Origin: Neonectria sp. B-13
Taxonomy: Eukaryota > Ascomycota > Sordariomycetes > Hypocreales > Nectriaceae
NCBI GenBank assembly: GCA_002682825.1
Contig: NOKP01000043.1
Location: 1 to 64,000 of the forward strand
DNA length: 64,000 bases
Direction of reading: 5' to 3'
The number at the start of each line of letters is the position of its first letter. The stretch's first letter is position 1. Below, in pieces: positions 9,473 to 19,761 of the stretch. Position numbers and translations under genes: made by a program. Under the pieces are notes generated by a model, which saw only the letters and a list, made by a program, of their open reading frames with translations, was not told where the DNA came from and did not search any database.

Positions 9473-12380
9473 TAGTGATCGGAATGGTCTGGTATGGCAT
9501 GGTATGGAGGTCAACCCATACCATACCAGCTGCTTATATAATAACCGGTATGGTCTTACTAGTAAGACTAGTAATACTGCTAAGATAGCCAAGAATGAGA
9601 CTAAAGTTATAGAAAAAAGAAAGGAAATGTTATTATACTACTAGCTATTAATCCAATCGTTGTTATTCTTACTATCTTCGCCATCACTGTTATCCTCAAC
9701 CTGGGGCTTTCCATACCAGGCCCGGAGACACTTACAAGCCTCTATAATATCTGCTTTCAGCCTACCACGGCGATCAACTATAGTAAGCTTTGTGCTACGA
9801 AAAAGGCGTTCGCACTCATCTGACATAGGTGAGATCGCAAACAGATCTAGAGCAAAGCGAGCGAGATCTCTTTGGGAGTCATAACGGGATAGCCAGTACG
9901 CAATGGCCTCATCGCAACCTGCCTTTTCGTCATGGAGCCGGTCGGTAGAAATATATTGTTCATACAAATCAATTGTAGAGACCGGAGCGTCTATTCGAAT
10001 ACGTTTGTGTTCCCTCTGGCGATCAAATGCTAGGTCAGGATCTCTCTCCTTCCTGACTGGTGGTGGTGGCATCTCAATAGGGTACCTTCCCTTATACTCT
10101 GTCTCCCAGAGGTGCTTCACCGCCGATAGTGCGTTATCAAACCACTTCTGTTTTTCTTCGTCGCCTTAGAGAACCCATTCTTACCTGAACCATGCCCACT
10201 TTCGATATGGATCGAGTATTTGAGCTGCATAGTACGCCGGTGGAAGATCAGTATCTTCAGGGAATCGATTCTGCCAATGCAGCTGCTGGTTGTTGTAATA
10301 CTCCTCGCATTTTGACCACGCGGCATCTGCGCAACTTTGGAGGTACTTCCATGTGAAGTTATTGTCGTCTTCAGTGTAGATATTATAGTAGTGATCTTTC
10401 ATCTCGTTTATTTCTCGAAGAAGGCAGTCTAAGGTTGAAAACCAGTCAGCAAGGGACGTCTTTTTCCCCTAGAAAGTAAAGTTGCGGCATAGAAGTCTTT
10501 TAGAGCAAGCTCAATCTTTTCAAGGTCGAACCAGTGCTGTCCATCTAGTTTAAAGTTCACAATCCCATGAGAGCCTTTCCCAGGTATATAGCGAGCTGAG
10601 AAGATCTCTAAACGTTCCCGAACATTCAATGCCTGTGTAATTGAATGAAACAATGAATTCCAGGTCGTCGAGTTGTTCTGGATAAGCTCGAGTCCATCAA
10701 ATTCAGAGAGATCTCCGCCGATAATGATTGCAGCAAACTCGTGTTGTGGAGTAAGCCTAATGTATCGCACGAGGTTGTGAAGCCGACCTAAACATCCAAC
10801 TTTTTTCCAGAGCTCTTCCACCTTCGTATAGTCTCCGCGTTGATAGTGCTTTTCAAGCTTTGCTAGATACTTCTCACAGTTCCGACCTATGAGGAACGCC
10901 TAGCAGTAGAGGTTGATAATGTGGCCCAAGCAACGCAACCGGCGATGGCGATGTTGTTTTAACTTCATCTATGGGCAGAGCTCCTTGAGTATGAATTCAA
11001 CAGCAGTATCATTTGACGAGGCATTATCCAGCATGAAGTATCCAATCTGATCTCTACCAATATCATATTCTTTTAGCAATTCAAGAACAACTGATCTAAG
11101 ATTCTCGCTAGTGTGTTCGCCGTACATACGTCGTATACCCAAAACGGTAGTTCGCCGCTTGCCGGTAGTGTCAATCCACATGACGAGGACACCTAGAATA
11201 GCGTAAGGGTTTGGCGAAGTCCAGAGATCAAAGGAGATGGAGATTCTACTCCGCGAGCGCTGGAGGTCCTCTCTGAGCCGTTGCTTCTTCGACAGAAAGG
11301 CGTCCATAACCTAACTTTGAATAGTTTTCGCTGCCTTTGGGAGGTGGTTGAGAAGTGCCGGATTTCAAAAGAAGAGTAGTATTCGGAAATACTGATTTTC
11401 TAATTGAAAGAAAGCAATATGGCAGTACACAATCCAACGAATTAGAAGCTCTTTGAACTTCTCAATTGAGTCTTTCTAGAAGAAGGTATTAGTAGCAGCC
11501 GCGCTCTTCTGCTGCTCTAGTACAGACTTCCGTGTCGAACTATGTTTCTTGATACCACTCTGGGGGTCAATCTGGTGCTTCTGTTCAAGATGATTTCTCG
11601 CTCCAGACGTGCCATTGATAACAAATAGCTCTTGCTTATACTTTCCGACTGCACACTCGTGACAGTAGTACACCTCTTTCTTATTACTGTCTCAGATGTA
11701 ATGAAGACCATACTTCCATACATGTGATGAGCCTAGACGAGCTGCCTTCTTTGTGGTCTTCGCGCGATTCAGGTATGTGATGTGGTCTTGTACGAACTCA
11801 TCCGGAGGTTCGGGATATTGAATACGAGCAGGTGATGGTGTTGAGATATGTAATGTGGGAGCAGGCGATGACGTAGGAGACTTGAGGGATATTGACGTTG
11901 AACGTGTCGTCAACGAGGACGGTGAGGTTGGAACTGGAGATCCCATGATAATGATATAAGCCGGCTATCGTTGTGAACGGCTTATGGTAGCTGGATTCCA
12001 GCTATCTATTCCAATGCTGTTTACTTTCAAGATGAGAAGAGAAGGAAAGAAAGAAAGACTATAGTTGATCTGACGGCTAAGGGTTTTGTTGTTCACCCCC
12101 TCTTCGTGCCTGTTGGCGTAGACGGGGTCCTGACCCGTTACAATCGTAGACTACGATTATTAGTTCTAAGTTGAGAAAATTTTCGCATACACTAACCAGT
12201 TTAGTCTATAATTCAGCCACCTGCCGCCATTAGCTTCTTTGCCTCGGCCTATTTTTAGCCTTACCGATATGACCTGGTATACCGGTAATACCATGGTATT
12301 GAGATCTCCTCAAACTATACCAGGTCTTGGCGGTATATACCATACCAATACCAACCCATACCAGACCATTCCGATCACTG
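9473..12380 (-). mobile_element. hAT DNA transposon 1 (2.9 kb, paired inverted ends)
   Basis: Perfect 24-25 bp terminal inverted repeats lie at 9473-9497 and 12356-12380 (core AGTGATCGGAATGGTCTGG). The right end reads CAGTG outward, the left TAGTG, a C-to-T change at the very tip. Subterminal zones are packed with GGTATGG/GGTAT motifs (about 9490-9555 and 12270-12360), as expected of hAT transposase-binding sites. Flanking 8-mers (GGGCACGT and CAATGGCA) do not match, so no target duplication is preserved. It carries a decayed transposase on the minus strand and ends 3 bp before the ATG of a C2H2 gene. Confidence 0.88.
9641..11946 (-). pseudogene. hAT transposase (decayed)
   Basis: Order from the N-terminus: Ser/Thr/Pro-rich head from about 11946; BED-type zinc finger with YYCHEC and NHLEQKHQ (about 11650-11540); RNase-H-like core with ISISFDLWTSPN (about 11240) and DNASSNDTAVEF (about 11000); helical insertion; hAT dimerisation domain SPMSDECERLFRSTKLTI (about 9830). 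Read-through needs several stops to be skipped (e.g. after HYI, ELCP and GFQP), plus at least one frame change around 10940-11470. Many stops replace likely Trp or Gln codons, consistent with mild RIP. Not translatable as it stands. Confidence 0.85.
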
Positions 12381-12383
12381 CAA

Positions 12384-12795
12384 TGGCATCCCAAATCCCC
12401 CCGGCTCCCCAGTCAACGATGGGCCAGTTCAGCTCCAAGGTCTCTTCCAGCACCCAGAAGAAGCACAAGTGCAAGGTCTGCGATAAGCGATTCACACGAC
12501 CCAGCTCTCTTCAGACCCATATGTACAGCCACACCGGCGAGAAGCGTACGTTACTCTATCTTGAACAACAGCATCCCCACATTCAATGGCCACTGCTAAC
12601 ACACACATTCAGCTTTTGCCTATGAGGTCGAGGGGTGTGGCCGACACTTCTCTGTGGTCTCTAACCTCCGATGACACCGAAAAGTTCATCGGGGCGACAC
12701 CCGCTCTGAAGCAGGCTCTGACGATCATCATTCGGACTAATCGGACGATGATACGGGAACCACCCGCCCCGATAAGTCTTTGGCTTTCACGACAT
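12384..12795 (+). pseudogene. C2H2 zinc-finger protein (broken)
   Basis: ATG at 12384 opens MASQIPPAPQSTMGQFSSK, then finger 1 (HKCKVCDKRFTRPSSL ending in H-x4-H type spacing) and TGEK. A GT-AG intron of about 66 nt follows (about 12546-12611), then finger 2 (YEVEGCGRHFSVVSNL). Two defects: the first zinc-ligand Cys of finger 2 reads Tyr, and the next Arg-Arg-His becomes Arg-stop-His (CGA to TGA), with a further stop after DDHHSD. All are G-to-A or C-to-T type changes. The hAT element sits just 5' of the ATG, so the promoter was displaced. Probable former DNA-binding regulator. Confidence 0.75.
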
Positions 12796-13456
12796 GCTAT
12801 TCGAGATCTCGGCTCGTACCTTACGACTATGGGATGCATATCCCACGCACGGCTCTTGCATACCACCCATCTATAGAGGTGCCTGGTCGCTAATCCGTGG
12901 CTCGTTGTACTTAAACGAAGCATGGGTCAATCAGCGTGCCTACTTGGTCGAGATGGATTTCCGAACTCTTTCCTCTGCCACTCTCTCGATGGTGATGAGG
13001 CCTGTTGCGCGACAAGAGCGTCCCACTACCCGCTCAATATCTAATACAGATTTTGTATGACGACTGTAATGCAACTATTGAGTTAAGTTGGGTTAAGAGA
13101 GATTACTATGGGAGCAGCGACCCTACGCTTGGACCATTCATGGGGTTCATCCAGGACAACGCTGGTGATTGGCTCAAAGGGTATTACTTGGGTTTAGATC
13201 TGGGTCTAACCTACTGACTTGGGTATACTTGGGTTTAGGGTTAACATTGAGTTATCTACTCAGGGGTTCTGACCCCCCAATTACGACGGGGCTTTTAAAT
13301 GAGCATCAACGAGGGTGATGAAGCAGAATATAAGAAACCTGGGACAACAGGGCCGCCAGGATAGCTAGGTTATTGTAGATATTTTGTTCGCTCAGCCATC
13401 GTCGTCTGGCCGGCGGGGTAGGTTTCCGCTCGACTTGTGATCTATCAACAATAGAT
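12796..13456. other. Intergenic, no recognisable gene
   Basis: Short ORFs only. Near 13222-13240 the sequence TTGGGTTTAGGGTTAAC resembles a telomeric repeat, but it is a single imperfect run. Nothing else supported. Confidence 0.4.
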
Positions 13457-14047
13457 ATGGCCATGGACACGGAAGTATTCCGGGTCGAGGAGACCATCCG
13501 GCTGTATGAGCCGTTACGGCTCTTGGTCTGTGTACACTGCCGGATGGTCATCAAGCCCGGCGTCAAGGCAGTCGAGTCGCACTTTCGCAACCGGCACAAG
13601 ACCACTGGAACCCAGCTTCAAGAGGCTCTCACGTTCGCATCATCAACGCCACAGCTCCACGACCCAGCTACCGTCGACCTCCCCCCGGACTCCAGCTTGG
13701 CCATCGAGGGCATCGAGACGTACGCTGGCTACAGCTGCCAGGGCTGTCGGTATCTGACCTGCAACAAGAGCAACATGGTCTCACACCAGAGCCGATCTCG
13801 CCACCCGGCAGGCCATAGCGACGACGGCGGCGCCAGCTGGCAGCCGGTCATGCTCTAGTCACTCACTAGGGGCCGACACGCAAGGTACTGGATTGTGGAG
13901 ACGGAGACGGCCACTGCCGCCAGCGCTGAAACGATAGAAGATGCATTAATGCAGACCGTCCAAGTCTGCGAGAAGGAGCTGGATGAGGCCGAGGCAAAGC
14001 GGCGGACACTTCTTCTATGGTCTGGCATCCCTGTACTTCGTACATGA
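13457..14047 (+). pseudogene. OrsD-domain (DUF3505-like) protein fragment
   Basis: ATG at 13457 (or 13463). Two Cys/His zinc-binding-like modules are seen: CVHCRMVI with HFRNRH (about residues 26-47) and GYSCQGCRYLT with SHQSRSRH (about 91-113), with the spacing of the OrsD family. The frame is open for 133 codons to TAG 13856-13858, then continues in the same frame as LTRGRHARYWIVE, the continuation expected of OrsD proteins. So the TAG most likely replaced a Gln (CAG to TAG). A second stop is at 14045-14047, after which homology fades. OrsD domains also start the helicase relic at 50 kb. The function of this domain is not established. Confidence 0.7.
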
Positions 14048-14434
14048 ACGACGAAGGATTCGACCTGCTCCAGTAACATATATCGAGTCTTTTCAAGATG
14101 CTCAGCTCCCGGAAGGATATCATCTCTCCCAACCAGGATGTCAACAAGGTCACTCCCTGTCCATGGAAGTCAATCTCGACTACACAGAACTCCAAGGGTC
14201 TTTGAACAGCACCCGTTTCATGATTAAGGAGTGGCTTGCGACAGCCGAGTTGGAAACGTTCAAATATTAGACATACGCTTGCCACAAACACAGTCCGGAG
14301 GGGAATCTCAGTTGCGCCACTCCCGCGAACCTTCAATATTTCATCCCCAAGACCAACCCAAGTCATTTGCCCTGAAACTTGCATCAATCAATCCATCCCA
14401 ATCCGCCCTTCGGTCCTGTCACATTGTATCATAA
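14048..14434. other. Spacer between OrsD fragment and CFEM gene
   Basis: A minus-strand 173-codon ORF (13866-14387) overlaps the antisense of the OrsD fragment. It shows no recognisable domain, signal peptide or splice structure. I see no gene here. Confidence 0.4.
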
Positions 14435-15123
14435 CTACAAAGCCACGAGCATAGCCATAATCGCGCCGAGCAGGCCACCAGCGCTTCTCAGGCCAGCCGC
14501 CGCGTCGGTCGAGGCCGTCGCCGTAGCCACACTCTCTGTTGCGCTGGCCGTCTCAGTGCCGGTCGTCTCGGCAGTGGTCGTCGCGGTACTATCACTAGCA
14601 GCAGCCCTCAAGGCCGTCTCCGAAGCTGTTGACTCGGTCGCTCTCTTGCTGGCGCTCTTGCTGGCGCTCTCGCTCTTGCTGCTGGCCGAGTCCTTGCAGA
14701 CAACCTCGTCCGGGACGGTCACGCCGGCGGTCGAGCACATCTGCTGAGCGTACACAACGGCAGCGCTCTTGCCCGTGGCATCGCACGCAGCATCAAGACA
14801 GCAGGCGATGCCGTCGAGAAAGTCGGCGTTGCTGCAGATGCACTTGATATCGAGCTGACCGCATCCGGCGATGTTGTCACCGGTGGTGTACTTGGTGATG
14901 CACGAGGTCTAGCAGCGAGAAATCCCTATTAACTATTCTGCGCCCACCAATATCTCCATGCCATGCCAGGCCGTCGTGGGCCGTGGGGTTCGGAAGAAAC
15001 GGAAGGGCGGAGCGGGAGCAGGAGCGGGAGGGAGAGCCAACTTACTGCGCAGCTGGGAATCTTGCCGGACTGTGCGGCGACGAGGCCGGCGGCCAGGGCG
15101 AGGGAGAAGATGGAGGACTTCAT
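14435..15123 (-). CDS. CFEM-domain GPI-anchored cell-wall protein
   Basis: Two exons: 15046-15123 and 14435-14908, with a 137-nt GTAAGT...TAG intron; product 183 aa. Residues 1-18 are a signal peptide ([18 protein letters not shown]). The CFEM module follows with its cysteine spacing: [43 protein letters not shown]. The Asp before KCIC is the position known to bind haem iron in characterised CFEM proteins. A Ser/Thr/Ala-rich stalk (about 90-160) leads to a hydrophobic tail ([14 protein letters not shown]) typical of GPI attachment. Known family roles include haem/iron uptake, adhesion and effector activity; which applies here is unknown. Complete, with GC-biased codons unlike the flanking repeats. 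Confidence 0.93.
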
Positions 15124-15474
15124 CGTGATGGTGGTTTGTATTTGCGACAGCAGCAATTGAGGAGAAAATTGAGGTTGAGGTTAAGATTGAGATTTATGAG
15201 AGAGCAACGGAAGTGGCAGATCCTTATATTGCTGCCAGAGGTCATGGAGTTGCTGTTCTGCCCCACAGATCTAGCCATCATCTGCTCGGTCGGCCCATAT
15301 TTGCTTAATCTTCTTCAGCCGGAGACATTGGGCTCAGGTGCGGTCCAGGCAGTTCCATGGAGCTCACACGGACCCAATGCTCGCTTCACGCTATGTTCCT
15401 GCGGGGCTCGCTAATGTAAACTCCACTACTGGGGCTTTATATTTAGCTACCACGTATAGAATATTGGCTTACGG
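15124..15474. promoter_or_regulatory. Upstream region of the CFEM gene
   Basis: About 300 bp 5' of the minus-strand CFEM gene. No clear TATA box can be asserted. Bounded upstream by repeat A DNA from about 15475. No ORF is supported. Confidence 0.3.
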
Positions 15475-15666
15475 CTTATATTCACTCGTATAAACCTCTC
15501 ACTGAATCCCTATAAAGCCGAACTAGCTCGTATTATAGTTCTTCTTATTGGGTAAAACTTGCTAGTATAAACCCCTTACTGAATCCTATAAAACTGAACT
15601 CTCTCGTATCGTGGCTCTTCCTACTGGATAAAATCTTGCTAGTATGAACCCCTCACTGAATCCTGC
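15475..15666 (+). repeat. Repeat A, copy 3 (tandem part only)
   Basis: Three near-copies of a 76-77 bp unit marked by CTCACTGAATCC, CTCGTAT and TTGCTAGTAT, the same units seen in repeat A at 4.66 kb and 23.8 kb. Only the tandem section is present; the foldback end is missing. Mutated toward T/A. Confidence 0.75.
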
Positions 15667-17020
15667 AAGTTCAACAGATACATGATTAGAGCAATTGGGG
15701 CTTTCCGGGCCACCCGATGAAAGAGTTGAAATCAGGGAGGGGCAAAAGAGGGATTAGACTAGTTATCATAATCGACCGATGCATTCCGTAATAGCGCGAC
15801 ATTAGGGAGATTGCGTGCGCATTCCTTTGGCGGAGACTTCGTTGCAGGGTGACAGAGCACTGCGGGACGACTCCATTCGTCGTAAGACGGGACTGCATAT
15901 CAGACTAGAGCAATAGATTCATCTGCGATATGGGCGAAGACGATATTCGCAACTTCGCAATCGTGGGTCAGCGGTGAAGCTCGGCGAGTCAGCTATAAAC
16001 AAGGTAAACCCATGGGGGGCTGAAGGTCGGGGGTGCGTGGCTGGCGCTTTGGATGCCAGGTGGATCACCCTCCTATACCTAATTGAAACGGCTGATTGCG
16101 TATATGTTGATTTGTTGAGAGAGAGGGCCTAAAGGGAGGGGGCAATACCTATCAAGAGCTGATAAAATGATTTGGGCGACATTTCGACTTAGCGATTGGG
16201 TTGTCTATGGTTCGCTAGGCTGAGAGTTGGGCTAGTCGTTAAGGTCTAGGGACCTTAAATGGGTCAACCTAGATGCTGTGTCTGACTAGCTTATGTCTCC
16301 CTGAATGTCCTGTAGCTATAAATGTTCCTTGTGCTATTGCTGTGGATTGGCTCTGTCGGTGCCTTAATACCTCTTCGTCTCTTTGTTGTGTCTAATCTGC
16401 TTGCCTCTAACGTGAGGTTTCTCTAAAATAAGAGCTGTCTCTGACGTGAGATCACTTGTCCTACCACATTGACAACGAAGTCACAGACAACTCCAGGCAG
16501 TGACACCACCGTGACTCGGCCTCAAGAGGGAATCTTCCTGTCGACCAGGACGAATAAAGAGTGCTGTCCCCCGAGCCTCCGAGACAGTCCCAACAACACT
16601 ACAGCTGCTGTAAAGACGTTTTAGCATCGCTATGTCTAAGGAACAACCCTTCTTCATGTGGATCCTAGTAGAGATTCGCATGCTAATATGTGAATACCTA
16701 CTTTATAATAGTGGCAATAAAATAATATCCATTTAGAATAAGTTGAGGTAGGAACATTAGGCAAATAATCCTAATAGTCTATAGAGCTACTACTATACTA
16801 TAGAATGGTCCTTTGTGAAAATTTTATATAAAACTACTTACTATATTAATAGTAACTATAAATAGATAATATATACTATAATTATTTTAGCAGCAGAAAG
16901 GGACAAGAAACAATACCCCAAATGGATAACAGTCCCTTAGTAAGGTACATAGAAATGCATCGCATAGGCATCTCAGTCAGTCAGCCCAAAGCTACACCAG
17001 ACAGTGCATATATGGTCAGG
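15667..17020. other. Gene-free spacer, possible solo LTR
   Basis: No supported gene. About 16230-16470 looks like a retrotransposon LTR by composition (short promoter-like TATAAAT near 16316, then a pyrimidine-rich run). I could not find a second copy or a target duplication, so this is only a suspicion. 16680-16910 is AT-rich and RIP-like. Confidence 0.3.
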
Positions 17021-17449
17021 CAGTCTAGTGTTTAGTACTTCCTAATAGGGAAGTATCTCATAAGGTTAATTATCAAGTCAAAAGCAGGAAAGAATGTTAA
17101 TAAGGCATTGAAAAGGCCTACAGTCGGCTTAGCAATCAGCATTATAGAAGACAGAGGTTTGACCTGAAATTGAGTAAAGATTTGAATGTAATTATAGAAT
17201 TCTTTCTTAGTAAACAAAGGCAAAGGCTTAAGCTTTGAGCTCAATGAGCTTATTTCTCTTGTCTCTCTACAGTAAGAAGCTCTTCTCTTGTTCTTTCTCA
17301 AGATGATAATCCCCCAAAAAGAAAAAAGGAAAAAAAAAGACCCTCTCCCTCCTTCCCTACTTAACCTTCCTTGCAGCAGCCCCCTTCTACACCCAATTAC
17401 ACCCTTGCTAGCAACCAGCTAGCCCACTTGGCCTATAGCCCCTGCTACA
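17021..17449 (+). repeat. Repeat B, copy 2 (less mutated)
   Basis: Counterpart of 3345-3774, holding C or G at nearly all positions where the first copy has T or A. Contains the A-rich tract at about 17317-17338 and the pyrimidine-rich tail. Non-coding. Confidence 0.85.
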
Positions 17450-18215
17450 TTATATAAACTAATAAAAGGATTAGAGAAAAGATAATATAGTACTTATATA
17501 AAAGATACTTATTTTAGTAAGGATATTAAGGCTATAGTACTATTCCTTAATAATAAGATACTATAAACCTAAGACTTAATTAGAAAGCTAAGTCTATATA
17601 AGCATAGTTCAACTAATATCATTGAACTGGATTCACTTGATTGGGCTTCTATCTATTGCTCTCTAAAGAACTCATTAGGATTGGATAAATTGATACTTAT
17701 TATTAAGGGCAGCTGGCTATAGTAACCTTAGGATAGACTATAAAGTCTAATAGTTTCAGACTTCTAACTTCTATATTTAATACATTATAAGAGTCTATAG
17801 TAGGTATAAGAACTGGCTTTAGTAAAGACTATTAAGGAGGTAGAAATTGTAGCCAATATTCACTACCTACTAGATCCACAGTCGAACATAATATTGGTTT
17901 TAGCTGCATTTTCAGCATCAATTGAGATATTATTAGTGGATTTCCTTTGAGATAACCTAGGGATTCCTACGCAGGTTGGAAAGGGAACGTACTGTGGTAT
18001 CAGGGCGTTTGGACGAATTTAAAATTGTCATCAAGGCATGTGTATAACGAGCTGGGCAGTGAGATGCTGCATTCCTGTTTGGCAAGTTTGTCTTTTGTCT
18101 TGCGTTATAGCATTCGGTGTCATCGGTCATATAGCGTTTCTTGACGATAGTTCATGAATGAACGAATGAATAATGAAGAAGAATAAATCAGAAATACTAG
18201 CCAGCTGCCGCTTGA
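17450..18215. other. AT-rich RIP-degraded DNA, no gene
   Basis: Stops in all frames to about 17940. A faint plus-strand trace (LLDPQSNIILVLAAFSAS, about 17865-17920) might be the remnant of a transposon protein but is too short to assign. 17950-18215 is of normal composition with no ORF. Confidence 0.4.
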
Positions 18216-18217
18216 GC

Positions 18218-18622
18218 TCAGCGTACGGCGCCACAACAACCGTTACCCCAAACCCAAGCAGCATCGCCTGAGATGAACGTGTTTCTGGTTAACCCTAGGT
18301 CGACTTGGAGTAGGCCACAGCACCCACGCTTTAGCATCACCTGTCTCGAAATGATATGCATTCGATCGGCCTCAATGATTTCTACAGGATCAAGAGTCAT
18401 TTTCTCCTCCACGGCCGCGCCCTATCGCGTTTTGAGGGGGAAAAGGGGAACCAAAGCAAGGAAAGTGGTATTTTGGAAAGGGCATTTTAGGACTCCCCCG
18501 AGCAGGCCGTCGCCATTGTCTCCACCATCCGCGAGACCGTCGAGCTTGAGGTTGTACCCGACAAGGCCCCGAGTGCTGTGAGCGGAGGTTTGAAAGATAT
18601 CGGGAGCAAGGGCAAGTGGCAT
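18218..18622 (-). other. Possible small coding remnant (unrecognised)
   Basis: Two minus-strand open stretches in the same frame, 18422-18622 and 18218-18412, separated by a single stop region. They read MPLALAPDIFQTSAHSTRG and then EKMTLDPVEIIEADRMHII and a Cys-containing tail (RGCCGLL, GNGCCGAVR). An intron could join them but no convincing splice donor is seen. No family recognised. May be a decayed secreted protein or chance. Confidence 0.25.
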
Positions 18623-19024
18623 GAGCGCTTCGGAAAGAACCGATGATTGAGTTACCGACTTGTTGGATTACTTGATTCCTACGCAGATGGTGACTTTTGC
18701 GGTTCTGTGGTTCTACAGGTAGACATGCACGGGTACATAGCAAGGCGTTAGGGTCAATCTCATCATGAATTAAACGATTAGACGTAGCTGTCAAGTGGCA
18801 TTGCTGAACAAAACTCCCTCTCTAACTGAATGAAATCTCATACAAGACTTGTCATAAACCTCGACGCCAACGCTTCAATATCAGTCATCACTTATCACTG
18901 GTCCAAATCACAAATGCCTCCTCACTTCCCAACTCCAGGCCACACGGCGAAGGGAATCATCTTTTCCGTCTGGGCAGGTTTAGCGCACTCCCCTTTTCCT
19001 CGCTCTCTACCCGAGGCTTGCATC

Positions 19025-19724
19025 CTATGGTTGCCCCAAAGCTCCGTATCTGGCTCCGAAAGGCATTTTTCGGTTCCCAAACATGACTTGTAGGTCCTCA
19101 TAGTCGGGATGCTGGGCCCATTGGCTCCCTGCCACAGCGTTCTGGTTCCCCTGCATGCCACGCAGTTCCCCAACCAGATTGTTGCTACCAAGGGCACGAC
19201 CAAAATCCATGCCCTGCAAGGGGCCGAAGCCAACGTCCATCGTGTGGAGGTGGTTAAGCCAGCCTTGAACCCTGGCGACGCCTTGGGCGGGTTGCGGCTG
19301 CTCGCCTTGGGCAGCGTCTCTAGCAACTGGCACAACGTTCTTATTCCTATTCGGGTTGGCGATGCCAGCTTGCTGTTGTCGCTGTTGTCGCTGCTGCTGC
19401 TGCTGTTCCTGCTCCTGCATCATTTGCTGCTCTGCATGTCGCTGCATTGCTCGCTGCATTACTTGTTGCGCCGCTTGCCGCTGTTCTTCAATCTTTCGCC
19501 TTTGGACTTCCCTCAGGCGTTGGACTTGGACTTCCAATCGCTGCAGCCGTTGCTGTTGCATTTGGCGTGTAAGTGGACCATGCTGCATTCGTGCCGGTTG
19601 CCCCTGCGGTCTCGGAGGCTGTGGATTCTGTCCAGGCTGGTGGTTGATCTCCAGCTGACGGGCCAAATGACCGGGTCGGCGGTTGTGCTCCTGCTGGGCC
19701 TGGTGCTGTTGCTGCTGCTGCTGC

Positions 19725-19761
<37 letters not shown>

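Noticed and set aside
13222..13240. Third telomere-like motif (GGGTTTAGGGTTA)
   Set aside because: Only one imperfect unit pair and no helicase nearby; not distinguishable from chance.
13866..14387. 173-codon minus-strand ORF
   Set aside because: Overlaps the antisense of the OrsD fragment and shows no family features.
16230..16470. Solo LTR by composition
   Set aside because: No second copy and no target duplication in this window; kept only as a suspicion in the spacer entry.
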